Both the position numbers and the translations under genes were made by a program. Positions 43,642 to 52,621 of a stretch of 53,791 nt of DNA are shown one piece after another. The stretch is from contig DATKLX010000168.1 in the NCBI GenBank assembly GCA_035542155.1, forward strand, positions 1 through 53,791, read 5' to 3'. Within the stretch, counting starts at the first letter, position 1. Every line of letters starts with the position of its first letter. The notes under the pieces were generated by a model. The model had not been told where the DNA came from, ran no database searches, and saw only the letters and a list, made by a program, of their open reading frames with translations. Origin of the DNA: DATKLX01 sp035542155 (GTDB taxonomy: Bacteria > Chloroflexota > Anaerolineae > Anaerolineales > Anaerolineaceae).

Positions 43642-44802
43642 GTGCCTTATTATTTCAAATTAGGGCAAATCCCTCACAAGCGGCACACCCAGTTCCGCAA
43701 GCCGGATGGAGGGCTGTATCGTGAGGAAGTGATGGGACTGGAAGGGTTTTCGGGCCTGGAGTCGATCCTTTACCATTACTTTCTGCCGCCTCGAGTTCTG
43801 CGGGTGGAGGATATCGGGCCGGCGCGGGTAGAGTACTGCGATTACGGGCCTATCCGCCATCGGGCATTCCAAACGACTGGGATGAAACCCGGTGGTGATC
43901 CTGTCTCAGCCAGGGAGGTGCTGTTGGGCAATCCGGACGTTACTCTGGGGATCAGCATGGCTGGCCGGTCCATGGAGTATTACTACCGAAACGCCCAGGC
44001 TTATGAAGTCTGGTTCACCCACGAGGGGGGTGGAACCCTCGAGACCCAATTTGGCAGCCTTGAATTTCATCAAGGAGATTACCTGGTGATTCCCTTCGGA
44101 ACGACCTGGCGAATGCAACTTGGAGAACCCTGCCGGTTTTATGTGATTGAAGCTCCATCCCAGATCGAGCCACCGACGCGTTACCGGAACAAATATGGGC
44201 AACTACTGGAGCACTCTCCGTACAGCGAGCGAGATATCCGCCCGCCCGAAAGGCTGACCACTTTCACCGAGCGGGGAGAATTCGAGGTCAGGGTGAAAGC
44301 AAGAGATCGAATGACTCGCCACGTTCTGGATCATCATCCGCTGGATGTCGTCGGCTGGGACGGGTATTTGTATCCCTGGGCTTTCAGCATTTACGATTAT
44401 GAACCGATCACCGGGCGGGTCCACCAGCCGCCGCCGGTCCACCAGACCTTTCAGGGCAATAATTTTGTGGTTTGCTCTTTCGTCCCACGGCGGTTAGATT
44501 ACCATCCTCAAGGGATCCCGGCACCGTACAGCCATTCCAACATCAACTCGGATGAGGTGATGTACTACTGCGAGGGTAACTATTCCTCGCGAAAGGGGAT
44601 CAACCAGTACGATATCACCCTTCACCCGAGCGGTCTGCCGCATGGACCGCAGCCAGGCGTGACCGAAGCTTCGATCGGAAAAGAGACGACAGATGAGGTG
44701 GTGGTTATGGTGGATACGTTCCGCCCGCTGCAGGTCACCCGGGCGGCGGAAGACCTCGAAAAGGAGTATATGAATAGCTGGCTGGACGGGAATGGAGAAT
44801 AA
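43642..44802 (+). CDS. hmgA: Homogentisate 1,2-dioxygenase
   Basis: A 386-residue cupin-type Fe(II) dioxygenase that opens the ring of homogentisate to maleylacetoacetate. Likely iron ligands are His298 (YSHSN), Glu305 (NSDEVMYY) and His334 (PHGP), with His328 in the active site, matching the human 365/371 pair. It is somewhat shorter than the roughly 430-445 residues of many homologues. The GTG start is fixed by AGGAGG (43631-43636). It lies 18 nt after the FAH gene. No maleylacetoacetate isomerase gene is present. Confidence 0.93.
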   Translation: MPYYFKLGQIPHKRHTQFRKPDGGLYREEVMGLEGFSGLESILYHYFLPPRVLRVEDIGPARVEYCDYGPIRHRAFQTTGMKPGGDPVSAREVLLGNPDVTLGISMAGRSMEYYYRNAQAYEVWFTHEGGGTLETQFGSLEFHQGDYLVIPFGTTWRMQLGEPCRFYVIEAPSQIEPPTRYRNKYGQLLEHSPYSERDIRPPERLTTFTERGEFEVRVKARDRMTRHVLDHHPLDVVGWDGYLYPWAFSIYDYEPITGRVHQPPPVHQTFQGNNFVVCSFVPRRLDYHPQGIPAPYSHSNINSDEVMYYCEGNYSSRKGINQYDITLHPSGLPHGPQPGVTEASIGKETTDEVVVMVDTFRPLQVTRAAEDLEKEYMNSWLDGNGE

Positions 44803-44833
44803 CCAGGCAGGCAAATCCTCGAAAGGTTGACTA

Positions 44834-44842
44834 TGGTATAAT
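44834..44842 (+). promoter_or_regulatory. Extended -10 promoter of the mre operon
   Basis: TGGTATAAT (44834-44842) is a perfect -10 with the upstream TG of extended -10 promoters. No good -35 is visible at 16-18 bp, which is usual for this class. The predicted start near 44849 leaves about 55 nt to the TTG start of mreB. Confidence 0.6.
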
Positions 44843-44904
44843 TTTCTCTGGTTGCCAGGCTCTTTACCAAAGACGCCTTCATGATCACGTACAAGGAGAA
44901 CAGA

Positions 44905-45972
44905 TTGGCGATTAATCCCCTTAACTGGCTCTTGGGGTTTTTCTCGCTGGACATTGGGATCGACCTAGGTACCGCAAATACGTTGGTTAACGTGCGCGGG
45001 AAAGGAATTGTCATCAACGAGCCTTCTTGGGTAGTTGTCGACAAGCGCACTCGCGAGCCGCTTGCCATCGGTGCACAGGCCAAGGAAATGGTTGGCCGAA
45101 CCCCAGCGAATGTAGTCGCCATTCGGCCCTTACGTGATGGGGTCATTTCCGAATTTAAGATCACAGAGAAAATGCTGGAATACTTTATCGGCAAAGCTCA
45201 CCAGCAGAGCATTGTCCCGATTCCACGCCCGCGCGTGGTGATTGGCATCCCCTCCGGCGCGACAGAGGTCGAAAAGAGAGCTGTGTACGACGCGGCGATG
45301 GCTGCCGGCGCCCGGGAGGCGCACCTGATTGAGGAACCGCGCGCCGCCGCGTTAGGAGCAGGCCTGCCGGTCGCCGAAGTGCGTGGAAGCATGGTGGTCG
45401 ACATCGGGGGTGGGACGACCGAGGTTGCCATCATCTCATGGGGAGACATCGTCGTCTCGCGCTCCCTGCGCGTCGCCGGGGATGAGCTGGACCAGGATAT
45501 TATCCAATATGTGCGCAATAAATATAACCTGTTCATCGGTGAGAGAATGGCGGAGCAGGTCAAGATCCATATCGGTTCCGCATACCCACTCCCCGAGGAA
45601 AAAACCCTGATGGTCCGCGGGCGGAACCTGGTGACCGGTCTGCCTGAGGCGATCGAGATCTCGTCAGTTGAAATTCGGGAAGGGATCGCCGGATCCGTCC
45701 AGGTGATCATTGATACGATCAAAGATGCTCTCGATGAAGCCCCTCCGGAAATTGTGGCTGATTTGCTCGAAACTGGCATTTGCCTGGCTGGCGGCGGTGC
45801 TCAGCTCCAAGGCCTGACCGAACGATTGACAGATGAGCTGCACGTCCGGGTCTGGGCGGCGGAAGACCCGATGACCTGCGTGGTCCGTGGAGCCGGGATG
45901 ATCCTGGAAAATCTGGATGTGTACAGCCGGTTCCTGGTAGGCCTGGATCGAAACAATAACCGTAAACCTTGA
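44905..45972 (+). CDS. mreB: Rod shape-determining protein MreB
   Basis: A 355-residue bacterial actin that forms membrane-bound filaments and guides wall synthesis. DIGIDLGTANTLV near the N-terminus is phosphate loop 1. VVDIGGGTTEVAIIS is phosphate loop 2, and GICLAGGGAQLQGL is the adenosine loop. I place the start at a TTG (44905) because AAGGAG (44893-44898) is 6 nt upstream and the protein then begins MAINPLNW, the usual length. The ATG at 44881 is in frame but lacks a ribosome binding site and would add eight residues. Confidence 0.95.
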   Translation: MAINPLNWLLGFFSLDIGIDLGTANTLVNVRGKGIVINEPSWVVVDKRTREPLAIGAQAKEMVGRTPANVVAIRPLRDGVISEFKITEKMLEYFIGKAHQQSIVPIPRPRVVIGIPSGATEVEKRAVYDAAMAAGAREAHLIEEPRAAALGAGLPVAEVRGSMVVDIGGGTTEVAIISWGDIVVSRSLRVAGDELDQDIIQYVRNKYNLFIGERMAEQVKIHIGSAYPLPEEKTLMVRGRNLVTGLPEAIEISSVEIREGIAGSVQVIIDTIKDALDEAPPEIVADLLETGICLAGGGAQLQGLTERLTDELHVRVWAAEDPMTCVVRGAGMILENLDVYSRFLVGLDRNNNRKP

Positions 45973-46037
45973 CCTGTTCTACTTCGAATTGAGCAAGGAA
46001 TAACTTCTTTGTCCTGTTAGCAGGATCGAACTCTGAC

Positions 46038-46889
46038 ATGAATTTTTCATCTCCTGGCAAAATCCGGACCGTCGCAGTCAGCATGTTTGTGATTGGCCTC
46101 CTGGTTCTGGCGCTGGGCGGGTTTTTAAATCCACTTCTGCAATCTTCAATCAGCCCGTTTGTGTCCATTCAAACCTGGGTTTCCACCCGGTTCATGGCTT
46201 TGTATGAATTTTTTGCCTCCCCCACCAGTCGGGATGTGGCTAGTTTACGCCAGCAAAATGCGGAGCTGGAAGCGCAATTATCCCAGACACAGGCTCAGGT
46301 GATTGAGCTGCAGCAGCAGCTTAACGAAGCCCAGATTCTGTATTCACTATTAGATTTTGCCAGGCAAAACCCTGAAAACCGGTATACCGCGGCGACTGTG
46401 ATCGGGCGGGAATATAGTCCGCTGCTCCAATTGATTTATATCGAGCATGGATCCGATCATGGCCTGCGGCGAGGAATGCCTGTGGTGACTACCCAGGGAC
46501 TGGTTGGCAGGGTCGATGCAGTGACCGCCACGGCCGCCAGAGTCCGGCTGATCACCGACGCCTCCTCTGCGGTCAACGTCCGTCTGAAAGATACACAGAC
46601 GGAGGCGATTATGACCGGGTCGATTACCGGCGATCTCACCGTGGATATGGTTCCACAAGACGTTAAGATCCTGCCAGGTGAATTAATTGTGACCTCTGGC
46701 CTGGGCGGAACCTACCCGGAAAACCTGGTGATCGGCCAGGTGGTCAGCGTACGCAGACGCGAAAACGACTTATTCCAGACTGCTTCGATTCAACCCGTCG
46801 TTGATTTTTCGAATATCAAGGTAGTCCTGGTGATTACAAACTTTAACCCAGTCGATATTACGCCACTGGTTCCCAAACCAACTCCCTGA
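46038..46889 (+). CDS. mreC: Rod shape-determining protein MreC
   Basis: A 283-residue bitopic protein: a short cytoplasmic end, one membrane helix (about 13-33), a coiled coil (about 65-100, rich in Gln/Glu), and the two beta-barrel domains characteristic of MreC (VIGREYSPLLQLIYIEHG; PVVTTQGLVGRVD). It activates the PBP2-RodA wall synthase from outside. A small stem TCCTG/CAGGA (46012-46025) precedes the gene. Confidence 0.93.
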   Translation: MNFSSPGKIRTVAVSMFVIGLLVLALGGFLNPLLQSSISPFVSIQTWVSTRFMALYEFFASPTSRDVASLRQQNAELEAQLSQTQAQVIELQQQLNEAQILYSLLDFARQNPENRYTAATVIGREYSPLLQLIYIEHGSDHGLRRGMPVVTTQGLVGRVDAVTATAARVRLITDASSAVNVRLKDTQTEAIMTGSITGDLTVDMVPQDVKILPGELIVTSGLGGTYPENLVIGQVVSVRRRENDLFQTASIQPVVDFSNIKVVLVITNFNPVDITPLVPKPTP

Positions 46890-46899
46890 CCCATTTTCC

Positions 46900-47400
46900 A
46901 TGGCTGGTTTTTTGTCAATACCTGTACTGATCATCATGGTCATCCTCCAGATTGGAGTCGCCAGCCAATTGCCATTGCTGCGTGGGACAGCCGACCTTGT
47001 CCTGGTTACATTAGTCGCCTGGTCGATGCAGGAGCGAGTGAAGACCTCCTGGCAGTGGGCGCTGGTAGGTGGATTCCTGGTCAGTTACGTCTCAGCTCTG
47101 CCAACATTCGCGCCATTGTGGGGTTATTTGATCGTCACCGGGCTGGTGCGGATCATCAATCGAAGAATCTGGCAAACGCCAATTTTGGTGATGTTCTTGA
47201 TGACATTTATCGGGACGCTGACAGTGAACGCCGTCTCAATTTTCGCTTTACGGCTGGAGGGTGTTCAACTTCCGTTGCTGCAAGCTTTGAACACAATTGT
47301 TTTACCGAGCGCGCTGCTCAATTTAATCCTGGCTATCCCTATCTATGCATTGATCTCGGATCTGGCCAACAGGCTCTATCCGGTGGAGTTAGAGGTATGA
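46900..47400 (+). CDS. mreD: Rod shape-determining protein MreD
   Basis: A 166-residue membrane protein with about five to six helices and no soluble domain. It is recognised by place and topology: FLSIPVLIIMVILQIGVASQ opens the first helix, and LRGTADLVLVTLVAWSMQ the second. It links MreC with the wall synthase. It is 10 nt after mreC, and its stop overlaps the ATG of the PBP2 gene (47397-47400). Confidence 0.88.
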   Translation: MAGFLSIPVLIIMVILQIGVASQLPLLRGTADLVLVTLVAWSMQERVKTSWQWALVGGFLVSYVSALPTFAPLWGYLIVTGLVRIINRRIWQTPILVMFLMTFIGTLTVNAVSIFALRLEGVQLPLLQALNTIVLPSALLNLILAIPIYALISDLANRLYPVELEV

Positions 47401-49628
47401 AACTTTTTCAATCCCAGGGCAATCCAATCCCAACCTGGCGGCTGGTCGTCATCTTTGGAGTGATTGCTCTCGTTTTCAGCTTCTATGCGTTCCGATTGTT
47501 CGGTCTGCAAATTATCGAAGGTGGGAGATATCAGGAGTACGCACTGGAAAACCGGCATGTAACGGTTATGGATCCAACTACACGGGGAATTATTTATGAC
47601 CGCAATAATATCGTCCTGGCGCGGAACGTGGCGTCTTATAACGTGATGATTACCCCCGCATATCTTCCGAATGATCCCGGAGCGGTGCAAAATATCTACC
47701 GGGAATTGGCAGCGTTAATTAACGTTCCTTCTGTTGGTCCGGAGCCCAGCCAGGACCAGGTGAAGAATTTTACCCCTTGCATCTCCGAGCAGTTGGCAAT
47801 TTCCCAGATCGTCTTCATCCAGGATACCAATTCTCCATACGACCCGGTGCGGATTAAGTGCAATATCGATCAAAAAACCGCCCTGACGATCCGTGAACGC
47901 CAAATAGACTTGCCGGGCGTGTCGGTGGAGATCGAACCGATCCGGGAATATCCCACCGGGGGCCTGTCCACCGAGGTTATTGGTTTTTTAGGCCCGGTTC
48001 CGGCTGGAGCAGAAAACCAGTACCCTGGCCTGGTGCCTAACCGGGACAAAGTGGGTTACGCGGGCATCGAACAATATCTTCAGGATATTCTTGGAGGCCA
48101 AAACGGGCGACGAGAAATTGAGGTGGATGTTGCGGGCCAGGAACTGGGCAATCTGGATGTGCCGATCGCGCCTGTGCCGGGAAATAACGTACGCCTGACA
48201 ATCGATACCCGACTTCAAAATGCCGCCAAGGCTGCCCTTAAGGGGGAGTTGGATTACCTCCACGCTGAATCTCCGAATATCAAGGAAAGTAACGGCGTTG
48301 TGATCGCCATGGACCCCCGAAGCGGAGAAATCCTGGCCTTGGTCTCCTGGCCAACCTATGAGAATAACCGCATGGCCCGGATCATTCCCTCCTATTACTA
48401 TGAACAGCTCACCCGCGATCCCAACCGGCCGCTGTTTAACCATGCGATATCAGCGGAAATCGCACCGGGATCTGTGTTCAAGCTTTCTGCTTCACTGGGA
48501 ATACTCAATGAGGGGGTGGTAACTCCTGAAAAGACGGTGGATGACCCGGGAAAGATATTCCTGACCGAAAAATATTACGAGAATGACCCAGGAAAACCAC
48601 GTCCATACTACTGCTGGGCATGGCGGACAGGAGGGCATGGGAAGAATGTCGATTTTCTAACCGGCTTTTCGCAATCCTGTGACGTGTATTTCTATAAAGT
48701 TGGCGGCGGGTATCCCGGCCAGGTCGAAAACGGCGGTCTGGGCATCTGGCGGCTGGGAGAGTATGCAAAGGCATTAGGATATAGTCTATATTCTGGGATC
48801 CAGCTTCCAGGCGAGCAGGACGGCCTGATCCCGGATCCGGACTGGAAACGGTTGACCATCGGCGAGAACTGGTCAACCGGCGATACGTATATCAGCACTA
48901 TCGGTCAGGGGTATGTTCTGGCGACTCCGATCCAGGTGCTACGGTCTATTCAAACCGTGGCGATGGATGGGAAGATGATGCGTCCAACCCTGGTGAAGGA
49001 GATCCTGGATCAAGAAGGGCACGTAATCAAGCCTTTTGAGCCACAAATGGTATGCGATATCACCAAGCAGTGTAAGCTGCGCTGCGATACGTCCACAGAC
49101 AAATGCACCATCGATACGCTCAACCTCTGTGACCTGCAAACCAGTCAATGCAAAAAGGGGACGTTCGACGATACCATCGATACCTCTCATTACCCATTCT
49201 ATGGCAATGTTATTCAGCCTTTGGATGACAACGGCGATCCCATCCTTCAAAACAACGTCCCGGTTACCAAACCGATCTCACCCTGGGTGGTACAGCTTGT
49301 GAAGGAAGGGATGCGTAAAGTTGTGGTCGATGGGACGGCGGCCAAGGAGTTCGAAGGGATGGAGATCAATACGGCAGGAAAAACCGGCACAGCCGAATAC
49401 TGCGATGATCTCGCCCGCACCCAGAACCTGTGCCAACCCGGCAACTGGCCGGCCCATGCCTGGTATGCTGGATATGCGCCTTACGATAACCCGGAAATCG
49501 CGATCGTGGCTTTTGTATACCATGGGACAGAAGGCTCTGTGGTCGCAGCGCCGGTTGTCCGAAAAGTGATGGAGGCTTATTTCGAGCTGAAATCGATCGA
49601 TAAAGGGTCTGGGGGAGCGGGACAGTAA
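47397..49628 (+). CDS. mrdA: Penicillin-binding protein 2 (elongasome transpeptidase)
   Basis: A 743-residue class B PBP, anchored by one helix (about 15-38), with a dimerisation/pedestal domain and a C-terminal transpeptidase. Active-site motifs are S359VFK362, S427-C-D429 and K662TG664. It cross-links peptidoglycan with RodA. The transpeptidase carries an unusual insertion (about 550-600) with six cysteines (553, 559, 563, 570, 578, 585). Further cysteines are at 128, 155, 406, 669 and 679. The ATG at 47397 overlaps the mreD stop. The longer frame from 47055 lies inside mreD and is rejected. Confidence 0.95.
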   Translation: MKLFQSQGNPIPTWRLVVIFGVIALVFSFYAFRLFGLQIIEGGRYQEYALENRHVTVMDPTTRGIIYDRNNIVLARNVASYNVMITPAYLPNDPGAVQNIYRELAALINVPSVGPEPSQDQVKNFTPCISEQLAISQIVFIQDTNSPYDPVRIKCNIDQKTALTIRERQIDLPGVSVEIEPIREYPTGGLSTEVIGFLGPVPAGAENQYPGLVPNRDKVGYAGIEQYLQDILGGQNGRREIEVDVAGQELGNLDVPIAPVPGNNVRLTIDTRLQNAAKAALKGELDYLHAESPNIKESNGVVIAMDPRSGEILALVSWPTYENNRMARIIPSYYYEQLTRDPNRPLFNHAISAEIAPGSVFKLSASLGILNEGVVTPEKTVDDPGKIFLTEKYYENDPGKPRPYYCWAWRTGGHGKNVDFLTGFSQSCDVYFYKVGGGYPGQVENGGLGIWRLGEYAKALGYSLYSGIQLPGEQDGLIPDPDWKRLTIGENWSTGDTYISTIGQGYVLATPIQVLRSIQTVAMDGKMMRPTLVKEILDQEGHVIKPFEPQMVCDITKQCKLRCDTSTDKCTIDTLNLCDLQTSQCKKGTFDDTIDTSHYPFYGNVIQPLDDNGDPILQNNVPVTKPISPWVVQLVKEGMRKVVVDGTAAKEFEGMEINTAGKTGTAEYCDDLARTQNLCQPGNWPAHAWYAGYAPYDNPEIAIVAFVYHGTEGSVVAAPVVRKVMEAYFELKSIDKGSGGAGQ

Positions 49629-49650
49629 ACAGCTCTTCGTGGAAAAGTTC

Positions 49651-49659
49651 TGCTATAAT
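49651..49659 (+). promoter_or_regulatory. Extended -10 promoter before minC
   Basis: TGCTATAAT (49651-49659) is a perfect -10 preceded by TG. No clear -35 is seen. It lies 70 nt before the minC ATG in the 100-bp gap after the PBP2 gene, so the min-rodA part may be expressed separately from mre. Confidence 0.5.
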
Positions 49660-49728
49660 TCGAACAATATTTCGATTTACTTTCATTTCAAAAGTATCAA
49701 TCCATGCTGGTTAAACAGGCGAACGAAC

Positions 49729-50415
49729 ATGGCGGATGGACAGGCAAAAGTGCAAATCAAAGGAATCCGGGATGGCCTCCTTGTCACGCTTGGCGAAGGC
49801 GATTGGCCGGATTTGCAGGCTAACCTGCTCAACCAGATCAGAGAACAGGCCAGTTTCTATCAGGGCGCACGGCTGGCCCTTGACGTGGGGAACAAGATTT
49901 TGAGGGCCGCTGACCTGGGCGGTCTCCGGGACCAGTTGTCTGATCGGGGAATTTCACTGTGGGCGGTGATCAGCAATTCTCCAACGACGGAACAAACGGC
50001 GCGGGTGCTGGGGATGGCAACGCGCCTTTCGACTCCTAAGCCAGATCGGCCAATCCGGCCGCTGGACACCAACCTGACCGGGGAAAATGCCGTTCTGGTT
50101 CAAAGAACGCTGCGATCCGGTTTCAAGCTGGTTCATCAGGGTCACGTAGTGGTGATCGGCGACGTCAATCCGGGGGCAGAAATCATCGCCAGAGGATCGG
50201 TAGTGATCTGGGGACGTTTGAAAGGCGTCGTCCACGCCGGTGCGGATGGAGACCTCAGCGCAATGGTTTGCGCGCTGGAATTATCTCCAACCCAATTGAG
50301 GATCGCATCCCAAATCGCAACCACACCTCAGCGGAGAGGAAAACCTCAACCAGAGATCGCGAAGATTGTCAATGGACATGTTGTTGCTGAGCCATGGAAT
50401 CCAAAAAACAAGTAA
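49729..50415 (+). CDS. minC: Septum site-determining protein MinC
   Basis: A 228-residue inhibitor of FtsZ ring assembly. The N-terminal half (about 1-100) is the FtsZ-inhibiting domain. The C-terminal half is the beta-helix that binds MinD, with VVVIGDVNPGAEIIARGSVV and WGRLKGVVHAGADGD, then CALELSPTQLRIA. The frame opens at 49639, but the first 30 residues translate the promoter and leader; I start at the ATG at 49729 (MADGQAKVQIKG). Confidence 0.94.
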   Translation: MADGQAKVQIKGIRDGLLVTLGEGDWPDLQANLLNQIREQASFYQGARLALDVGNKILRAADLGGLRDQLSDRGISLWAVISNSPTTEQTARVLGMATRLSTPKPDRPIRPLDTNLTGENAVLVQRTLRSGFKLVHQGHVVVIGDVNPGAEIIARGSVVIWGRLKGVVHAGADGDLSAMVCALELSPTQLRIASQIATTPQRRGKPQPEIAKIVNGHVVAEPWNPKNK

Positions 50416-50427
50416 TCAGGGAGGAGC

Positions 50428-51231
50428 ATGACTGCTAAAGTAGTCACCATAACATCCGGAAAAGGCGGGGTTGGAAAAACGACCACCACCGCAAACCTGG
50501 CTGTTGCACTGGCGGCAACCCGGGAGAAAGTGGTTTGCATTGATGGGGATATTGGTTTGCGCAACCTGGACGTGGTCCTGGGCCTGGAAAACAGGATTGT
50601 TTACGACCTGGTCGATGTTGTTGAAGGCCGCTGTCGGATAAAACAGGCCATGATCCGGGATAAACGCCTTCCGGAATTATTTCTCATTCCAGCCGCACAA
50701 ACCCGGGATAAGAATGCGGTTTCTCCCAGCGATATGGTGCGTCTGTGCGATGAATTGCGCTCCGAACATGATTGGATCCTGATCGATTCGCCGGCCGGTA
50801 TCGAGCGCGGCTTTCGCAATGCGATCGCCCCGGCGGATTTGGTCCTGGTGGTTACCAACCCGGAAGTCTCGGCGGTCCGGGATGCCGACCGGATCATCGG
50901 CCTGATCGAAGCCGAGGAGAAGGGGCCGGCCAAGCTGATCATCAATCGGTTGAACCCCAGCCTGGTTAAACGAGGTGATATGCTCACCGCTGACGATGTG
51001 TTGGAACTTCTGGCGGTGGAACTGATTGGGATCGTTCCGGAGGATGAACACGTGGTGGTAAGCACAAACCGCGGACAGCCAATCGCCATCGATGGAAAAT
51101 GGAAGGCCGGGATAGCCTTTCAGAATATAGCCCACCGGTTGAAGGGTGAACAGGTACCGTTCATGGATATGGATAATCATCAGTCCTTGCTGGGCAGGCT
51201 GTCAAAGCTGATTCGACCGGGAGGGAATTAA
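50428..51231 (+). CDS. minD: Septum site-determining protein MinD
   Basis: A 267-residue ParA-like ATPase. It has the deviant Walker A KGGVGKTTTT (about 11-20), LIDSPAGIERG as the second nucleotide motif, and the C-terminal amphipathic membrane helix LLGRLSKLIRP. It recruits MinC to the membrane and is driven off by MinE. GGGAGGAG precedes the ATG. Confidence 0.97.
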   Translation: MTAKVVTITSGKGGVGKTTTTANLAVALAATREKVVCIDGDIGLRNLDVVLGLENRIVYDLVDVVEGRCRIKQAMIRDKRLPELFLIPAAQTRDKNAVSPSDMVRLCDELRSEHDWILIDSPAGIERGFRNAIAPADLVLVVTNPEVSAVRDADRIIGLIEAEEKGPAKLIINRLNPSLVKRGDMLTADDVLELLAVELIGIVPEDEHVVVSTNRGQPIAIDGKWKAGIAFQNIAHRLKGEQVPFMDMDNHQSLLGRLSKLIRPGGN

Positions 51232-51232
51232 C

Positions 51233-51499
51233 ATGGCATCCTTTATGGACCGATTGTTTGGCAGAAGAACCGAATCAGCGGACCAGGCAAAGGAGCGACT
51301 CAAGCTGGTGCTGATCCATGATAGAACGGACCTTGCTCCGGCTGCTTTGGATAACATGAAGGATGAGATCATTCAGGTAATCTCACGCTATATCGAAATC
51401 GACCCGCGGGCTGTACAGATAACCATAGCGCACGATGGCAGAGAGCAACGTCTCGTGGCAGATATTCCCTTGAAAGTCGGGAGACGAAGGCGTATTTAA
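51233..51499 (+). CDS. minE: Cell division topological specificity factor MinE
   Basis: An 88-residue protein. MASFMDRLFGRR is the N-terminal membrane-targeting part. AKERLKLVLIHDRTDLAP is the MinD-stimulating segment. EIIQVISRYIEIDPRAVQI is the dimerisation domain. Its ATG is 1 nt after the minD stop. Its presence means an oscillating Min system is likely, in contrast to MinJ/DivIVA-based systems. Confidence 0.96.
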   Translation: MASFMDRLFGRRTESADQAKERLKLVLIHDRTDLAPAALDNMKDEIIQVISRYIEIDPRAVQITIAHDGREQRLVADIPLKVGRRRRI

Positions 51500-51511
51500 A
51501 CCTGGTCGGAC

Positions 51512-52609
51512 ATGCGGAACGTTAACTGGCGCCATTTTGATTTCTGGCTGTTTGGGACGGTTGTACTCTTGTCCATATTTGGAATCGTCATGATTCGCTC
51601 GGCAATCGCGGGGAGCGAGAGCCTGGCAGACAGCGTCCCACGCCAGATTGTTTTTACCTCCATCGGCCTGGTAGTCATTTTTATCGTCACCATCGTGGAT
51701 TACCACGTTTGGGCCTCCCTGACAAAACCCATGTATATTGTGGTGGTCCTGTTCCTGATCATCGTATTTGCCATCGGGAAAACCAGCTTTGGCGCACAGC
51801 GCTGGATCCAGGCCGGACTGGTCAATATCCAGCCTTCGGAGCTGGCGAAGATCGTGATCATCATCGTCCTGGCGGATTATTTTGCCAGAAATGAGCGCAA
51901 GCCGCATGACCTGGTCTGGATCGCCCGGAGCGGATTAATCACTGGATTCGTAGCCGTGTGGGTATACCTTCAGCCAAACTTGAGCACAACCATCGTCATT
52001 TTTGTGATCTGGATAGCGATGCTGTGGATCAGCGGCCTGGATCCGAAATATATTCTGGTGTTTGGGGCGATTCTCGTTGTTCTTTCAATAGTCATTTTTC
52101 CACATCTGGAACCCTATCAGCAGCAGCGGGTTTTTGACTTCTTCATTCCCAATCAAAACGCCAGGCATGGCAATACGTATAATGTGGACCAGGCCTTGAT
52201 CAGTATCGGCTCGGGTGGCTGGTTTGGCATGGGCTACGGACATGGCTCGCAGGTCCAGTTGCGTTTCCTGAAAGTCCGCCATACCGATTTTATTTTCTCC
52301 GCTATGGCCGAGGAATTTGGCTTTGTTGGGACGATGATCGTGCTCGGGTTGCTGATTTTTGTGATCATCCGCTGTTTGCGCGCCGCGCGCCTGGCCAACG
52401 ACCTGTTTGGCGCGCTGATCGCCTACGGGTTTGCGATTTTGATCTTCTTCCAGACCGCAGTAAACGTGGGGGTGAACTTACAGGTAATCCCGGTGACAGG
52501 GTTAACCTTACCATTCATCAGCTACGGCGGAAGCTCCATCCTTTCCTTGCTGTTAGGGATTGGCCTGGTCGAAAGCGTCATCCTCCGCCATAAGCCTTTT
52601 GAATTTTAA
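51512..52609 (+). CDS. rodA: Rod shape-determining SEDS glycosyltransferase RodA
   Basis: A 365-residue polytopic protein of the SEDS family with about ten helices. It polymerises lipid II with PBP2. Motifs: GAQRWIQAGLVNIQPSELAK, the large extracytoplasmic loop with GSGGWFGMGYGHGSQ, and a C-terminal PVTGLTLPFISYGGSS. It is separated from its partner PBP2 gene by minCDE, so all five genes are probably expressed together. Confidence 0.95.
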   Translation: MRNVNWRHFDFWLFGTVVLLSIFGIVMIRSAIAGSESLADSVPRQIVFTSIGLVVIFIVTIVDYHVWASLTKPMYIVVVLFLIIVFAIGKTSFGAQRWIQAGLVNIQPSELAKIVIIIVLADYFARNERKPHDLVWIARSGLITGFVAVWVYLQPNLSTTIVIFVIWIAMLWISGLDPKYILVFGAILVVLSIVIFPHLEPYQQQRVFDFFIPNQNARHGNTYNVDQALISIGSGGWFGMGYGHGSQVQLRFLKVRHTDFIFSAMAEEFGFVGTMIVLGLLIFVIIRCLRAARLANDLFGALIAYGFAILIFFQTAVNVGVNLQVIPVTGLTLPFISYGGSSILSLLLGIGLVESVILRHKPFEF

Positions 52610-52621
52610 TCGGGAGAATTC

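Noticed and set aside
46012..46025. Small hairpin TCCTG/CAGGA before mreC as a terminator
   Set aside because: Five base pairs and no T-run; the mre genes are surely co-expressed.
47055..47396. Possible 114-residue N-terminal extension of PBP2
   Set aside because: It is the mreD gene read in another frame. The ATG at 47397, overlapping the mreD stop, gives a normal PBP2 N-terminus.
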